Shown: in pieces, positions 41,991 to 53,700 of the stretch
Layout of the letters: each line of letters opens with the position of its first letter
How positions within the stretch are numbered: the first letter of the stretch is position 1
Assembly: GCA_024220505.1 (NCBI GenBank)
Contig: JAKZZE010000015.1
Location: 1-64,000 of the forward strand
Length of the DNA: 64,000 nucleotides
Direction: 5' to 3'
Source: Rhizopus arrhizus
Taxonomy: Eukaryota; Mucoromycota; Mucoromycetes; Mucorales; Rhizopodaceae
Notes under the pieces: generated by a model
What the model was told of the DNA's origin: nothing
Seen by the model: the letters and a program-made list of their open reading frames with translations, nothing else
The model's database searches: none
Program-made: the position numbers and the translations under genes

Positions 41991-42665
41991 AATAGACAAC
42001 CAAATGAATTTCAGGATTATTCCAATGCACAATCCTCAATACCTAACTCTAGTCAGCAGTATGCTAAAGCACTAGAAAATAAATTAGACAATATGAACAA
42101 CATAGTAATCCCTGCTATACGTAACCGTATTATGACTACTCAAAGAACTGACAACGAGTATTTTACAAAGAAGCACCGCATTGTACATCAACAATTTCCT
42201 ACTAATAGCGAAGTTATGATAAAAAATGTGAATAGAAATAGTAAAACTGACCCAAGGTACGAGGGCCCCTTTGTCGTACATGGAGTCACAAAAAATGGTA
42301 GCTACATTTTGACGGATAAAACAGGTACATTATTATCGCGCGACGTACCTACCTCGCACATCAAACTCATCTCTACAGACAACGTTGTTAATAATCGCGC
42401 TGACCAACAACAGTACGATGTGCAGGCAATTATCCAACATAAAGGAAATAACACTAGTAATTATAAATACCTAGTAAGATGGAAAGGTTATCCTCCAGAA
42501 TATGATACCTGGGAACCTGCCTCAAGTTTTGATGACATGAGTATGATAGAACAGTACTGGGCAAGACGTAACGTCAATAATAACATTGGCAAACGTAAAC
42601 GCTCATCTCATACCAATGTTCCAACCAAGACTAATAATTTTAACAAACGAAACAAGACAAAGTAA
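41991..42665 (+). CDS. RT-A integrase C terminus with chromodomain (fragment)
   Basis: The frame is open from about 41997 (RQPNEFQDYSN...) to the stop at 42665. It contains the integrase C-terminal region (SEVMIKNVNRNSKTDPRYEGPF) and a chromodomain (YDVQAIIQHK ... YKYLVRWKGYPPEYDTWEPASSFDD). Chromodomains direct integration to chromatin marks, which identifies RT-A as a chromovirus. The integrase zinc domain and catalytic core are absent, cut at the mariner end (TA at 41989-41990). The basic C-terminal tail is intact. Confidence 0.88.
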   Translation, partial: NRQPNEFQDYSNAQSSIPNSSQQYAKALENKLDNMNNIVIPAIRNRIMTTQRTDNEYFTKKHRIVHQQFPTNSEVMIKNVNRNSKTDPRYEGPFVVHGVTKNGSYILTDKTGTLLSRDVPTSHIKLISTDNVVNNRADQQQYDVQAIIQHKGNNTSNYKYLVRWKGYPPEYDTWEPASSFDDMSMIEQYWARRNVNNNIGKRKRSSHTNVPTKTNNFNKRNKTK

Positions 42666-42859
42666 CGAGCTGAATATGATCTTTTCCCATTACTTTTTTC
42701 CTCAAGAGGTTTTTTGGGTTTTTATCGATTATATACCAGAAGAGCATACTCTCTCTTTCCTCTACACTTACGTCTTTAATATAAACAGCCTACGCAATCA
42801 TATTGGATATGATCCCTGTACTCTTCGTTATTCATGATGCTCATCGGTTGTTCCAACCT

Positions 42860-42871
42860 GGAAGGGGGCAA
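42860..42871 (+). promoter_or_regulatory. polypurine tract of RT-A
   Basis: GGAAGGGGGCAA directly precedes the 3' LTR, the normal place for the plus-strand primer. Confidence 0.75.
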
Positions 42872-43286
42872 TGATGTATCCATCATTCATAACTCGATAT
42901 GAAAACAGTATTAATAAGCTACATGTAAAATATATCCAATAGATAGGCTACAGGTTAATTCGGATAATCTTCATTAAGGATAAGATGCTGCGTAATTGCA
43001 CGGTTAAATTATATTAAATCCAGGGACTAAATCACAGTCAATCGCAGTCAATCATATACGAGTATTCTATGGATAAATGCTTACGATGACAAAGATAACA
43101 ATGGAGGAACACGTAACCATTATCTATTTGTCATCAGTTATATCATACTCATTAATTATTAATCCATGACATGAAATATTATCCGTGTATGAAAAGTATA
43201 AATAGAGTATCATTTTCTTATTAAATAAAGCAACCTCTTTATCGAGTCTCGTCCTCTCTTGTTCCTTTCTATTCTTGGATAAATCA
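42872..43286 (+). repeat. 3' LTR of RT-A
   Basis: 415 bp, identical by eye to 18746-19160. Followed by the CGGGT duplication at 43287-43291. Confidence 0.95.
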
Positions 43287-43762
43287 CGGGTGGTAGCCTT
43301 GGGCTTGGGTGGCTGCGTGGTACGCATACCCTTACGAGCAGCCGAGGCGAACGAGGAAGTTGTAGGTGCAGGAGTGGAGGTAGGAGTGGGAGGTGACTTC
43401 CACTTGGAGGCCTCAGATCCAGCAGGCTTGTTAACTGCTACAGTCTTAGGTGTAGCAGTAAGTGGGGCATTAAGAGCCTCTAGCTCTTTAATACGGCGAT
43501 GAGCCGCCTCAAGGTCAGCTCTTAGGTTCTGGTTCTCTCTGGTCAGAGCTTCCAGGTGTGCAAGGCGTTGACCTTGGCTGGTAATCATGGCCATGATCGG
43601 TTGGAACCAATCAGGCATACCGGGAAGGATACCAAAGTCAAGAGGCCCATTAAGTGAGAGGGCCGATGCGGTAGGGGCAGTGGCAGGGCCAAAATGGAAA
43701 TCTGGCTCGCTTGTCAATGTGGTGGTGATGCTGGTAGGGTTGGTGATATTGGCTATATCCAT
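43287..43762 (-). CDS. LINE-A ORF1, N-terminal part
   Basis: Minus strand; ATG at 43762. About 158 residues ending ...KATTR at the RT-A insertion, then continuing at 18740. It contains a coiled coil (QRLAHLEALTRENQNLRADLEAAHRRIKELEAL split over about residues 65-105) and a Pro/Ala/Thr-rich linker. A coiled coil is typical of LINE ORF1 proteins that trimerise on RNA. The frame is also open upstream of this ATG to about 44015, without another ATG, so the true start could be further upstream. Confidence 0.85.
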
Positions 43763-44040
43763 GTTGTGCTTTGGCTTGCCGGTTGGGTGACGCTCAATAT
43801 CAAGAGGTAGGAAGGGCGGAGAACGATCTGCGAGGGTGCGTTTAGTGGCGGCAGAGGGTTCAGGGTCAGGGGAAGTTTGTCTTTTGTTGTTGCTGTTCTT
43901 CTGACTGTCTAAAGGAGTATTTGTTGGATTTCTCGATGGAATTTCGATCTTAGAAGGTGAGAGTTGTTGTTTGTTGTTTATCTTGGATGGATTGATTGAA
44001 CTAATGATGGATTGCTTTGTTTTTCTTTAAAGAAGTGTGA
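43292..44040 (-). mobile_element. LINE-A, 5' part
   Basis: This is the right-hand piece of LINE-A separated from 14505-18745 by RT-A. GC content and codon style match ORF2. The 5' end is not sharply defined, somewhere between the upstream TAA at about 44021 and the tRNA gene at 44103. Confidence 0.75.
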
Positions 44041-44102
44041 ACGGATGATTGTTTAGCCGTAAAACATGGTGTAACAATCAAAAGTGCGAAAGAAGATATA
44101 AA

Positions 44103-44173
44103 AGCATCTTAGCGCAGTGGCAGCGCGCCGGGCTCATAACCCGGAGGTCGGTTGATCGAAACAACCAGATGCT
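44103..44173 (+). tRNA. initiator tRNA-Met (CAT)
   Basis: Perfect cloverleaf of 71 nt: acceptor AGCATCT/AGATGCT, D-stem GCGC/GCGC, anticodon stem CCGGG/CCCGG with loop CTCATAA, T-stem GGTTG/CAACC with loop ATCGAAA. The A1-T72 pair, the three G-C pairs next to the anticodon loop and A54 in the T loop (ATCG rather than TTCG) are hallmarks of eukaryotic initiator tRNA. A TTTT Pol III terminator follows at 44180. It has no intron. This is the only clear host gene in the window. Confidence 0.95.
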
Positions 44174-44205
44174 ATTTCCTTTTGAAATCACTAATTTTAA
44201 TTTAG

Positions 44206-45946
44206 TGTAACGAGAATGATGAAGACATTGTAAAGATGCAGACTTTAATTTTTGACCCGAAGGTACATAAAAATTAATGCAAGGTTGAAAATTGAAAGGT
44301 GCTGTAACACACAAGAATAAAACGGCGGAATTTAAATCGTTGCAGTTTATAACGAACGCCTTGCAGTTTACAGCAACCACCTTACACTATACAACAACCG
44401 CCTCTTATGTTATAACAACCATTCAAAATACCAAAAACAGAACAAAACATAAAATCCAAAAACATATAAATAACCCCAAAGAATAATCTCAAAAAGACTT
44501 CACTTCTAACTTCCTAACTTCTCTCTTATTTTATTTTTACTTTTTCTTTTTATCAAATAAATATTCTTTTAAAGAGGCAAACTATCTCTTATTTTATTTA
44601 ACATCAAGAACAAGAAGTCCCTTGAAGCTATTATACTTCATTGTAAATCCCCTTTTTTATTTTACTTTATCTTTTTATTTTTATTCTACCTTAACTAAAA
44701 CAGTTTGATCTACTTTATAAGATCTGGTGGTCACTATAACAAGCGAATCAAGCCAATCCAACTCATATAAAAGCAATTATTATACCAATTACAACTTAAA
44801 TCTGTTTATTTAAACCTCAACTCAACACACTCAAGCGAACTAGTAAAAATTTATTACAGTGCATTAAAATCAAGGCATGCTTTAAATTTAAAGCATATTA
44901 AAAATTCATAAAAACTATAAAAACAGTTATTTTATTTACTTCTGACATACTTTACTACTTTTATTCTTAAATAAATATCATTCAAAGCAAATCTCTTTTA
45001 TTATTATTTTACTAAATATCAAGAATAAGTCAAGTCCCTTGAAGCCAAATATCTTCATTGTAACTCTATTAAATCTCACATCAAGCTATCATTATCTTTA
45101 CATCAAGACTGATCTACTTTAAAACAAGATCTGGTGGTCACTCCTATCAAGAAAATACCCAAATATAACTTTACTTTATATTCAAAATCACTCTAAACTC
45201 TCAATAAATACACAAGGCCTAAATAGAAAATAAGCTATTACAACATCTATAAAATTTTGGACAGTACAACTGACTTTGAAATCGACTTACTTCAGTAATT
45301 TAACTGAAATACACAACATCGACACAAGTAAAAATATTGTAGCACAAATGATGAAGTTTTGGATCCGGAGAACAATGATGATCACAAGAACAAATTTTGA
45401 TGTCCAGCGACATTGATGTCGTTCGACATAGATTGTAACCAACAATAAGCCACGCCTTTTTTTATATAAATAAGATGAATATTTTTAACCAAATAACAGA
45501 CATTCAATAAACAAAACCTTCTTGCGCTTAAAAGCAATTGTTTCTTATTGGGTCACAAACACCTTTTCTTTTCTTTTTATTTTTACTTATTCTTTCTGAT
45601 CTGATACCTGAATTATCACGAATCAAGAAAGATCCCTTTTATTTTTATCTTTTATTAAACAATCTTACTCCTAACCTTATTGATCTATAAAGATCTGGTG
45701 GTCACTACTTAAAACCAAATTACTATATCAAAAGAACTGTTAAACGTTCAATCAAGTTAAACAAACTCAAGTCATTCAAGGCTTCAAACTTCAAATTAAA
45801 CAAATCTACAACACTTTAACACAATCCAAATCCCAAGTACTAACAAGTTACAATATCGACACAAGTAAAAATATTAACTCAAGTAAAAATATCAACCTTA
45901 TTTCCTTTTCTTTTTTCTCTTTCATTTTTATATAAATATCTCTATA
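44206..45946 (+). repeat. LTR-relic array (RT-B-related LTRs)
   Basis: TGTAACGAGAATGATGAAG at 44206 resembles the RT-B LTR start and lies 32 bp after the tRNA. Further LTR-type starts are at 44303 (TGTAACACACAAG) and about 45337 (TGTAGCACAAATGATG). GATCTGGTGGTCAC occurs at 44721, 45128 and 45692, and AAGTCCCTTGAAG...CTTCATTGTA recurs upstream of the first two. No coding sequence is seen. It is a nested series of LTR fragments in one orientation. Confidence 0.7.
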
Positions 45947-47568
45947 CAGTCGTTCCACTCCCAATGTGAGGATTTTATAAAAAAAAGTACGGATTTTCAA
46001 ATAAAAATTGGGGGACTTACCAAATAAAATTCACTGGTTGTTTGAAGTTCATTTCGCGGATTGTGAGAAAATCATTTCACACTTTATTTTTAAAAAACTG
46101 TGAAATGTCTAAACTAGTATTCTTGAAAGAAGATGGCCAAGGAAATATTTTCGATGAGGCTGGACATGAAGCTATGGACGTTGTGGATGAGAAACCAGAC
46201 CCTTTTGCTGTAAGGCAATTGGTTAATCTCGATTCGTACCTTGAAAAAAAGGCTAGTGCACCCACGGATCAAAAACAATCTGAACAAAGCAAAGACATCG
46301 TTATGGATGTAAGAGCCACTCGATCAAAGAAGTATATGGAATATACGCTAGCCTCGAAAGAGCTTTTTTTTCATTACAAAATCCAACATGTAATGTCTGT
46401 TGCTGCAGCTGCCCGAAAAGCTGATGTCAAAGAAAGCACTGCTCGCACTTGGTGGAAGAAGCTACAAGAAGATCCAGATTCTTTTACTCTTGAGAAGAAA
46501 ACAAATAGTCAAAACAGACCTAAAAATAAGTTGCAGGATGAGCATAAGCAAAGTCTAATTGAATTTTTTGACAATGATCCAAATGCTTACATTCAGGATG
46601 CTGTCGACATGCTCACAAACAAATTTGCTGGTCTCGAAATTAAAAAGTCAAGAGTACACGAGTTTATGAGAGATGATTGTAATCTTAGCTTGAAGCAAAC
46701 TACATGTTGGCCGGAGGCAAGAGCAAACGTGGATAATATCCAAAACCGTTATGACTGGGTCGTCAAATGGAGCAATACGGATATGGATTTTTCCAAAAAT
46801 TGTGTTTTTATTGATGAAGCTGGTTTTGATATTAATCTGAAACCAAGTAGAGCCTGGGCTCCTAGGGGACAAATGGCAGTGACCACCACTCCTACGACAA
46901 AAGCACCTTCGCATACTATTCTTGGTGCTATATCTTCTGTAGGAGTGATAAACTTAAGTATTCGTGTACCAAAGCAACCTCCAAAAGTAAGAAAGATACA
47001 GGGGGATAAAAAAAGAAAAAATCCTGTAGCTTCTAATGAAGATGGTCCAAAAGGCACAACAGCTGGTCATTACATGCGATTCTTGCGAGAAACCTTGGAT
47101 ATTTTAGATAAGTATGACCAAATGAGAGGGTATTATTTCATTATGGATAATGCACCAATTCATAAAGAAATAGAAGATATTCTCAATGAGAGAAATAAAG
47201 ACTATAAATGTGTGTATCTTCCTCCATATTCGCCAGAGCTCAATCCCATCGAGCAATTTTGGGCATTAGTTAAACGTAAAGTTAGACGTCAAAAGCTCAA
47301 AGATACCGAAACTCTACAAGAAAGAATTGTTGATGCTGCGAATGAAGTTCCTATTCAACATTCAAAGAACCAATTTGATAATTGCTTAAATCATATCCCA
47401 ATTTAATACCAAATATTTTTATTTAAAATAAACTGTGAAATGATTTTCTCAAAATCCGCGAAATGAACTTCAAACAACCAGTGAATTTTATTTGGTAAGT
47501 CCCCCAATTTTTATTTGAAAATCCGTACTTTTTTTTATAAAATCCTCACATTGGGAGTGGAACGACTG
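45947..47568 (+). mobile_element. IS630/Tc1-mariner element, intact-looking, long TIRs
   Basis: The ends CAGTCGTTCCACTCCC... and ...GGGAGTGGAACGACTG are flanked by TA. TIRs are about 136 bp with a single mismatch (GATTGTGAG versus GATTTTGAG). The internal transposase frame is unbroken. Length 1622 bp. It is inserted in an LTR relic. Confidence 0.94.
46105..47406 (+). CDS. IS630/mariner-type DDE transposase
   Basis: From the ATG at 46105, 433 residues. The longer frame from 46042 begins in the TIR and uses TTG. A helix-turn-helix-like DNA-binding region (SVAAAARKADVKESTARTWWKKL, in two halves around residues 90-115) is followed by a DDE_3-type domain. It has D in CVFIDEAGFD, D in FIMDNAPIH and E in PELNPIEQFW. 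The last D and E are separated by 34 residues (DD34E). A basic insertion (KIQGDKKRKN) lies in the core. It catalyses cut-and-paste into TA. All residues are intact, so it is probably functional. Confidence 0.93.
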   Translation: MSKLVFLKEDGQGNIFDEAGHEAMDVVDEKPDPFAVRQLVNLDSYLEKKASAPTDQKQSEQSKDIVMDVRATRSKKYMEYTLASKELFFHYKIQHVMSVAAAARKADVKESTARTWWKKLQEDPDSFTLEKKTNSQNRPKNKLQDEHKQSLIEFFDNDPNAYIQDAVDMLTNKFAGLEIKKSRVHEFMRDDCNLSLKQTTCWPEARANVDNIQNRYDWVVKWSNTDMDFSKNCVFIDEAGFDINLKPSRAWAPRGQMAVTTTPTTKAPSHTILGAISSVGVINLSIRVPKQPPKVRKIQGDKKRKNPVASNEDGPKGTTAGHYMRFLRETLDILDKYDQMRGYYFIMDNAPIHKEIEDILNERNKDYKCVYLPPYSPELNPIEQFWALVKRKVRRQKLKDTETLQERIVDAANEVPIQHSKNQFDNCLNHIPI

Positions 47569-47570
47569 TA

Positions 47571-49448
47571 TCTTTTATTTCAATTCACTTTAGTTCACTT
47601 AAATTCACTTCTATTCAAAAACCTATTTTTACTTTGAATAAATAGTCTCTTAAAAGACAAAATCTATTTTTCTTATTTTATAACAAACAAGTCGAATTCC
47701 CTTGAAGTAAATTATCTTCATTGTATCCCTTTTATATTTTTATTATATTTCTTTACATTTTACTTTACAAATCAAGTTTGATCCACTTAACAAGATCTGG
47801 TGGTCACTATATACAAGCAAGCCTATAATTCAAATTACTTACCCTTATTGGATCTCAATTGACCTAATACTTTATCTCAACAACTTATATCGAACCTATC
47901 GAAACCCGAAAACATAACGAACCTTACATTAGTGTCGTGTCATACCTTTTGTTCCACTTTTGGTATGTAACACGATTATTCCTTTGGCCTTTCAATTGTA
48001 AAATATCAACCGCAGTAGAACCGCAGTATCTTCAATAATAACATTGTGACGAAAACGGCAATCGGGTCGTACAAATCCTTTCCGATGCAAGTCGTATTGG
48101 CGACTTGAGTCAACAAATGACTTGAGTCAACAAAATGACTTGAGTCGCTAGACCGAAAACTTTCGGTTAAAGGAAAAATTAATCTAACAAGGAGAATCAA
48201 GGCAACAAATTTTATATAAATATCCAACAAATCCTTTTTATTTTTATTTTATTCTTATTCTTATCAATACCAATAAAAGAATCACTTATATCTCATATTC
48301 AGACTCTTCATTGAGCTCTTTGAACCCCTTTTTATATTATCTTTTTATTTTACAACACACTTTTTATCGATCTTAACAAACAAGATCTGGTGGTCACTAC
48401 CTATATCAAGCTTTCGCTTAAACTTTATATCAAGAATAACAAGTTTCTCTTACGAAACACTTCAAACAACAACTAAATACATCAAATCTACTCTATAACC
48501 TTATACTCAAATCACAAGTACCTACTAAGTAACAACATCATAGTGTAGCTATGATTATGAAGATTTGAACTCCGAAACTTCTTTCAAGCTTTAATTTTTG
48601 ACGTTTTGTAAATCACTTTACAAATTGTCATTATTTTTCCTATTTGACAAATTTTTAACCATTTGATATATTTTTTACTTTTTGATATATTTTTAACCTT
48701 TTGATATTTTTTTAACCTTTTGATATTTTTACATTTTGTAAAAATTGAACTTTATATTTTTTGCTATAAAAAGCCTAGCTTTTTATTCTTTTGATTTCTC
48801 TTCACTTATCTTGACTTACTTTTCTTGACTTACCTCAACTTGCCTTTTTTAACAATATAAATATATTTTATCAATAAACCAAGTATCCTTATCTCTGAAT
48901 CTTTTGATATAACACTCTTAAAACACAAGCAAGACAAGTCCCTTGAAGTCAATTATCTTCATTGTAAATCCTTTTAATACTCTTATCAAGTTATCTGAAT
49001 ATAAAACAAGTCTGATCAACTTAACAAGATCTGGTGGTCACTTACAAGCGAACCTAATATCAATACTCTACTCAACTCTTATTTTTTTATCCATTTTCAT
49101 CAACTTTACTCTATTTCAAAACCGTTAACTCTTACAAGCCATTGAAGCAACACCAAAAATTACAATAGCTACAATTATTAAACATCTTCACCGCATCAAA
49201 CATCAATAATATAAATAGACCTTATAGTTATTAAATAAAAAAGAAGGAGCTTTTTACTACTTAATTTATCATCTGGTACCTTTATTAATTATTTTATAAA
49301 ATATCTGTTCGTGATCAAGCACGACAGTCGCATTTTTATTCTGCTGTTGAAAGAAGACAAACAGTAAATATTTTTTTTGTACTGTTGTAACACACAAGAA
49401 TAAAACGGCGGAATTTAAATCGTTGCAGTTTATAACGAATGCCTTGCA
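47571..49448 (+). repeat. LTR-relic array, continued
   Basis: GATCTGGTGGTCAC at 47794, 48384 and 49028; CCCTTGAAG...CTTCATTGTA blocks near 47700 and 48935. LTR-like starts are at about 48045 (TGTGACGAAAACGGC), 48546 (TGTAGCTATGATTATG) and 49389 (TGTAACACACAAG). The last matches the 44303 LTR and is the target of LINE-B. No genes are seen. Confidence 0.68.
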
Positions 49449-49462
49449 GTTTACAACAACCA
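49449..49462. other. left target-site duplication of LINE-B
   Basis: GTTTACAACAACCA recurs at 55040-55053 directly after the poly-A tail. The undisturbed site is seen in the related LTR near 44366. Confidence 0.92.
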
Positions 49463-50735
49463 TGGTTCTTCCCAACTCCCAAACTTTCAATTCGCAGGCG
49501 GGACTTCATTTCTCGCCACCCTTTCGTAAACCGAGACATAAATCATATGCCCAAGCAGTGACAACAGCTACCAAAGTATCCCTGATGCATGATCATATAA
49601 TGCCTCCTCACAGTGACGAGCCGTCCAGACTCAACACTCTTCAAACCAGTATTTTTCGCACTTCGAGAACAAAGGGTGCCTTTTTATTCGATATTTCACC
49701 TTGCAAAGGAAAATACACTGACCAACAGAGCATGGTGTTGTTAAAGGAACAACACCCAAACGTGCACGCATGTGTTCCATTGAGCGATGGACCTCGACGA
49801 TATCTTGAAGTTTATATTATGCCTCAGAAAGATTACAACGATATCGCCCAGACGGGTCTCACATTCCCAGATGTCAATTTAGTAGTGTATCCACGTGCTG
49901 CTCTTGGAGAGTCAGCTAAAGTGGTCAATCTTAAACTTACTCATCTCCCAATGCTACCAGCTGAAGAAGTTAAAAAAGGTTTAGCAAAGAGTTTGGCTGT
50001 CTTTGGTGATATTATGGATGTAGGAATTTCGACCGACACCGCTACGGGTTTCTTTATGGGAACGGGTTATGCAGTTTTGAATATACAACAGGACCCAGTG
50101 CGTTTGATGAACAGAAATTTCAAGCACTTAGCCATCAAATTAGTTGGTGTGAATCTCCTGATGATTTCTTTCATGCGACTTGGAACAATATGCCTACATG
50201 GTGCCGCTATTGTCATAAGGAAGGGCACACCAAAATTGAATGTCCTCAATCCAGAGCACGTATCATTTGTTACTCCTGCCATCAAAATGGTCACCGATCC
50301 TTTGAGTGTCCTCGTAAAAATATGTCGATAAACGCATACAAAAAGAGGGATCGTAAGTCTTATCAAACATCCCTACCAGCTCCCTCCTTGTCTTTTGACC
50401 AAACGGCAACCACCCCAGACACTGATGATGACCCTGATGATTTCGAATACCAAGAAGAGGGCGGCGAAGATATGTCCATTACCTCAGAAGGAACAAGCGA
50501 TGATAGGATTGACAATGAAGAACTCAGTCAACTCAAACAAGATCTTGGAAAGCCAGCTTTACAAACACACAATATTAATAACAGATTAGGACCCAATGAA
50601 TTGACTGACATATCAAGTTATACAACAAACAAAGAATTAACAACAATTGAATGGACAACGGACGAACTTAGTAGTGAACAACGGGGATCATCCCCGGAAG
50701 GGCGAATGCGCTCTTCGATTAAATCCCCACAATAA
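49462..50735 (+). pseudogene. LINE-B ORF1, frame-shifted, two CCHC knuckles
   Basis: The N-terminal frame runs to about 50155 (MVLPNSQTFNSQAG...). An apparent one-base loss then shifts the frame to the one carrying CRYCHKEGHTKIEC and CYSCHQNGHRSFEC, two C-x2-C-x4-H-x4-C zinc knuckles. An acidic C terminus ends with TAA at 50733-50735. The organisation is that of an RNA-binding ORF1 protein. ORF2 starts five bases later. Confidence 0.85.
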
Positions 50736-50740
50736 TAATA

Positions 50741-53700
50741 TGAAGAATAATATTCTATGTCAATATGCCTCGTTAAATACTAATAGCCTAATCAAAACAC
50801 ATGCACCACAAATTCAAAAAGATTATATCCGTTACTTACGCCTTCAAAAATATGACATTTTGTGCTTTCAGGAAACCCATGCTTCGACTCCTGAACTTAT
50901 ACAATCTCTCGACATTCATTTTCAAGCCAAAGAATCACACTGGACTCCTCACGTTGGTATACTTTCTTTCAACAGCAACTTTCATATTACCACCATTGAT
51001 ACGTCCGCTATATTCATTTCAACACGTTTCCAACTATGTAAAGTGGAGCATCCGCAACATTTCTATGATCCTTTCTACATATTAAACATATATGCCCCAG
51101 CTCACTCGAACAAGGAAAGACGAGAATTCTTTGATAATTTAACGGTCATGCTGTATGCTATGCATGAAAACATACATTTCGACCGTTTGATCATTGCAGG
51201 CGATTTCAATTATTCTAACTTTCGTTTGGACAGATTATCATATGCAACTTCTTCTAACTGGCGCGTCTTGCTAGGTTCTTGTTTTCAAAACTGTATGGAG
51301 ATGAATGACATGTCTGTTATACCAACTTTCCAACGTCACCAGTCCAACACATTAGTTAGTTCAGTCATTGATTATATTTACGCCGGTCTCAATATCCATC
51401 ATACTCTCAAAGACGCACAAGTTATTCGTCTTCACCAATCCTGGTCGGATCACTCAATTTTGCACATCAGTTTTACGGCCGGACTGTCACCTACGGGCCC
51501 AGGGCTTTGGCGTGCGAACCCGATTACGCGTCTCATCCCGCTTTGCAGAAGCAGCTCATTGACAAAATAACCAAACAGATGACTAGCTTTGAACACAGCA
51601 CTCTCACTCCCGAAGAAAAGTGGGATAAAGTCAAATTTACCACCAAAAAGGTCATCAGGAACTACAGTTACAAGTATGTTGATTGGCGAACTTCTACCAT
51701 CCGACATTTGGAACGCAAGAGGAATAGAATTCTACGTGGTAAACCGCCAATGGCGCTTCGAACACAACTGATTACACCTATTGACAAAGTTTTGGGGAGA
51801 TTACAGCAGGAACTAACTACAATTGAAGGTCTTAAAGCTGGCGCAAAATGGCGAGAACAGGGAGAAAAGTCCGCTGGCTTTTTCAAACGTTTACATCAAC
51901 AGCGTACGATACAACAACATATGACAGCTATCAAACACTTGGATACTGACCCCTCCAATGAAACTCGCACTTCTGATCCGGACGTCATGAGAGAAATTGT
52001 ACAAAAATATTATCAGCAGCTATACACTACAGATAGAGTGACAGAAGTCGAAATTGATAAGTATTTACAGACGATCAATTTTAATCATCAGGTCGACAGT
52101 TTGGAAAATGACGCCCTGATTGCTCCTATCACTTTAGATGATCTTTTAGAGCAGGTCAAACGAAGCCCTAACCAGAGCAGTCCAGGTCAGGATGGTTTGG
52201 GATATCAATTTCTCAACGTTCTCTTTCGTATACCAGCACTACAACCTCTTATTCTAGAGGTCTACAACAGAGCATTAACTAGCGAGGTCACACCCAGCTC
52301 TTGGAAGGAAATCCGAGTGAGACTTTTACCAAAGAAAGGGGACCTGACTAACTTAAAAAACTGGAGACCAATCTCACTAATCAACTGTGATGCAAAGATT
52401 TTCACCAGAGTACTCAATCTTCGTTTATCTACTATAGTCAATGACATTATTGAACCTTCCCAAACAGGATTCATCCGTGGTCGCTTCATTGGTGACAACG
52501 GTCTGCTTCTACACTTGGTGATTCAGCAAGCTCAATTTACTAACTATTCGGGGCTAGGTCTTCTGTTAGACCAAGAAAAAGCATACGATAGGGTCAACCC
52601 TCAATATCTGGTCCGAGTACTCAAATCTTTTGGGTTTCACGACAAATTTGTCCGATGTATTCATCATCTATTCTTTGGAAGCTCTGTCCAGATCAATGTC
52701 AATGGTTTTTTTTCACAAACCATCGATCAACAACGCGGATTACGTCAGGGAGATCCTTTGTCTCCGCTACTTTTCAACTTGGCTCTGGAACCTTAGCTAC
52801 TGGTTATTAATCAAGACAACGAAATCATTGGCTATACCTTTTTTGATTCAGATACAGAACATCGCGTGAAAACTTTAGCTTACGCGGACGATATATGTAC
52901 AATTCTTCACAGCGTCAATGATTACGACCGACTGCAACATCACCTACTTCGATACTCGACGGTTTCTAACGCCAAATTTAATAAACACAAGACGGAAGCC
53001 TTTTCCCTCAATGGGCATTCTGAAGACTCTTGGCAATCCTTTATTCAACGCCAACAGATATCAACTTACCATACTGCTAGATCCCCTGCGCCTTTTCGTT
53101 ATCTTGGTTACCATATGATCTACAATGCATCTCAACGCGTTTTTCTACAAAACAAATTACTCGCAGAAGTCAAAGACCAGGTACTAATATATTCGCAGCG
53201 GCAACTTTCTTTACGGGGACGAACCACAATCATGAATACACTGATTCTCTCTAAGATATGGTACAGCCTACGCCTTTTCCAACCCACACAAAGTTTCTTC
53301 CAATCACTACGTACAATTATTTACGGCTTTGTATGGAAACGCAAACGACCTTTGGTTTCTTTCGATCAACTGTGCTTTCCCATTGCCCAAAGGGGATTGG
53401 GTGTTCTGAATCCTCAATTACAGCATTTGGTCCTCCAGATTCGACACCTTCGCCATATTTTTTATGACCCCAACACTCAGTCCCTAGTTCACACTGCGGT
53501 ATCCCACCATTTATCCATCATTGCCGGTCACGAAGAATTCCACTTTATCTCCCTTGTCGTCCCAGCTTTCAGAAAACACAAACTCAATCAACCTTGGTCC
53601 ATCTTGCATGCGATTTACAAAGCCTATGACCAATTTGATATTGCCCACGATTTCTCATCGCTGTCGATCTCCAATCAGCTGAAACTGCCCTTAAACAAGA

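Larger units (their letters stand above)
18746..43286 (+). mobile_element. RT-A: Ty3/gypsy chromovirus, 24.5 kb with nested insertions
   Basis: Two 415-bp LTRs flank it (18746-19160 and 42872-43286). They look identical by eye and begin TGATGTATCC and end GGATAAATCA. A CGGGT duplication flanks the element. Its own sequence consists of gag (19212-19663 plus 29892-31064), the beginning of a protease, and the integrase C terminus with chromodomain (41991-42665). The rest of the interval is foreign: Merlin-2 with a CACTA inside, Merlin-3 with RT-B inside, and a mariner fragment. Most of pol (protease end, RT, RNase H, integrase core) is deleted. Confidence 0.93.

Noticed and set aside
42093..42665. 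Stand-alone chromodomain host gene
   Set aside because: Integrase C-terminal sequence precedes the chromodomain in the same frame and a polypurine tract plus LTR follow, so it is RT-A pol.
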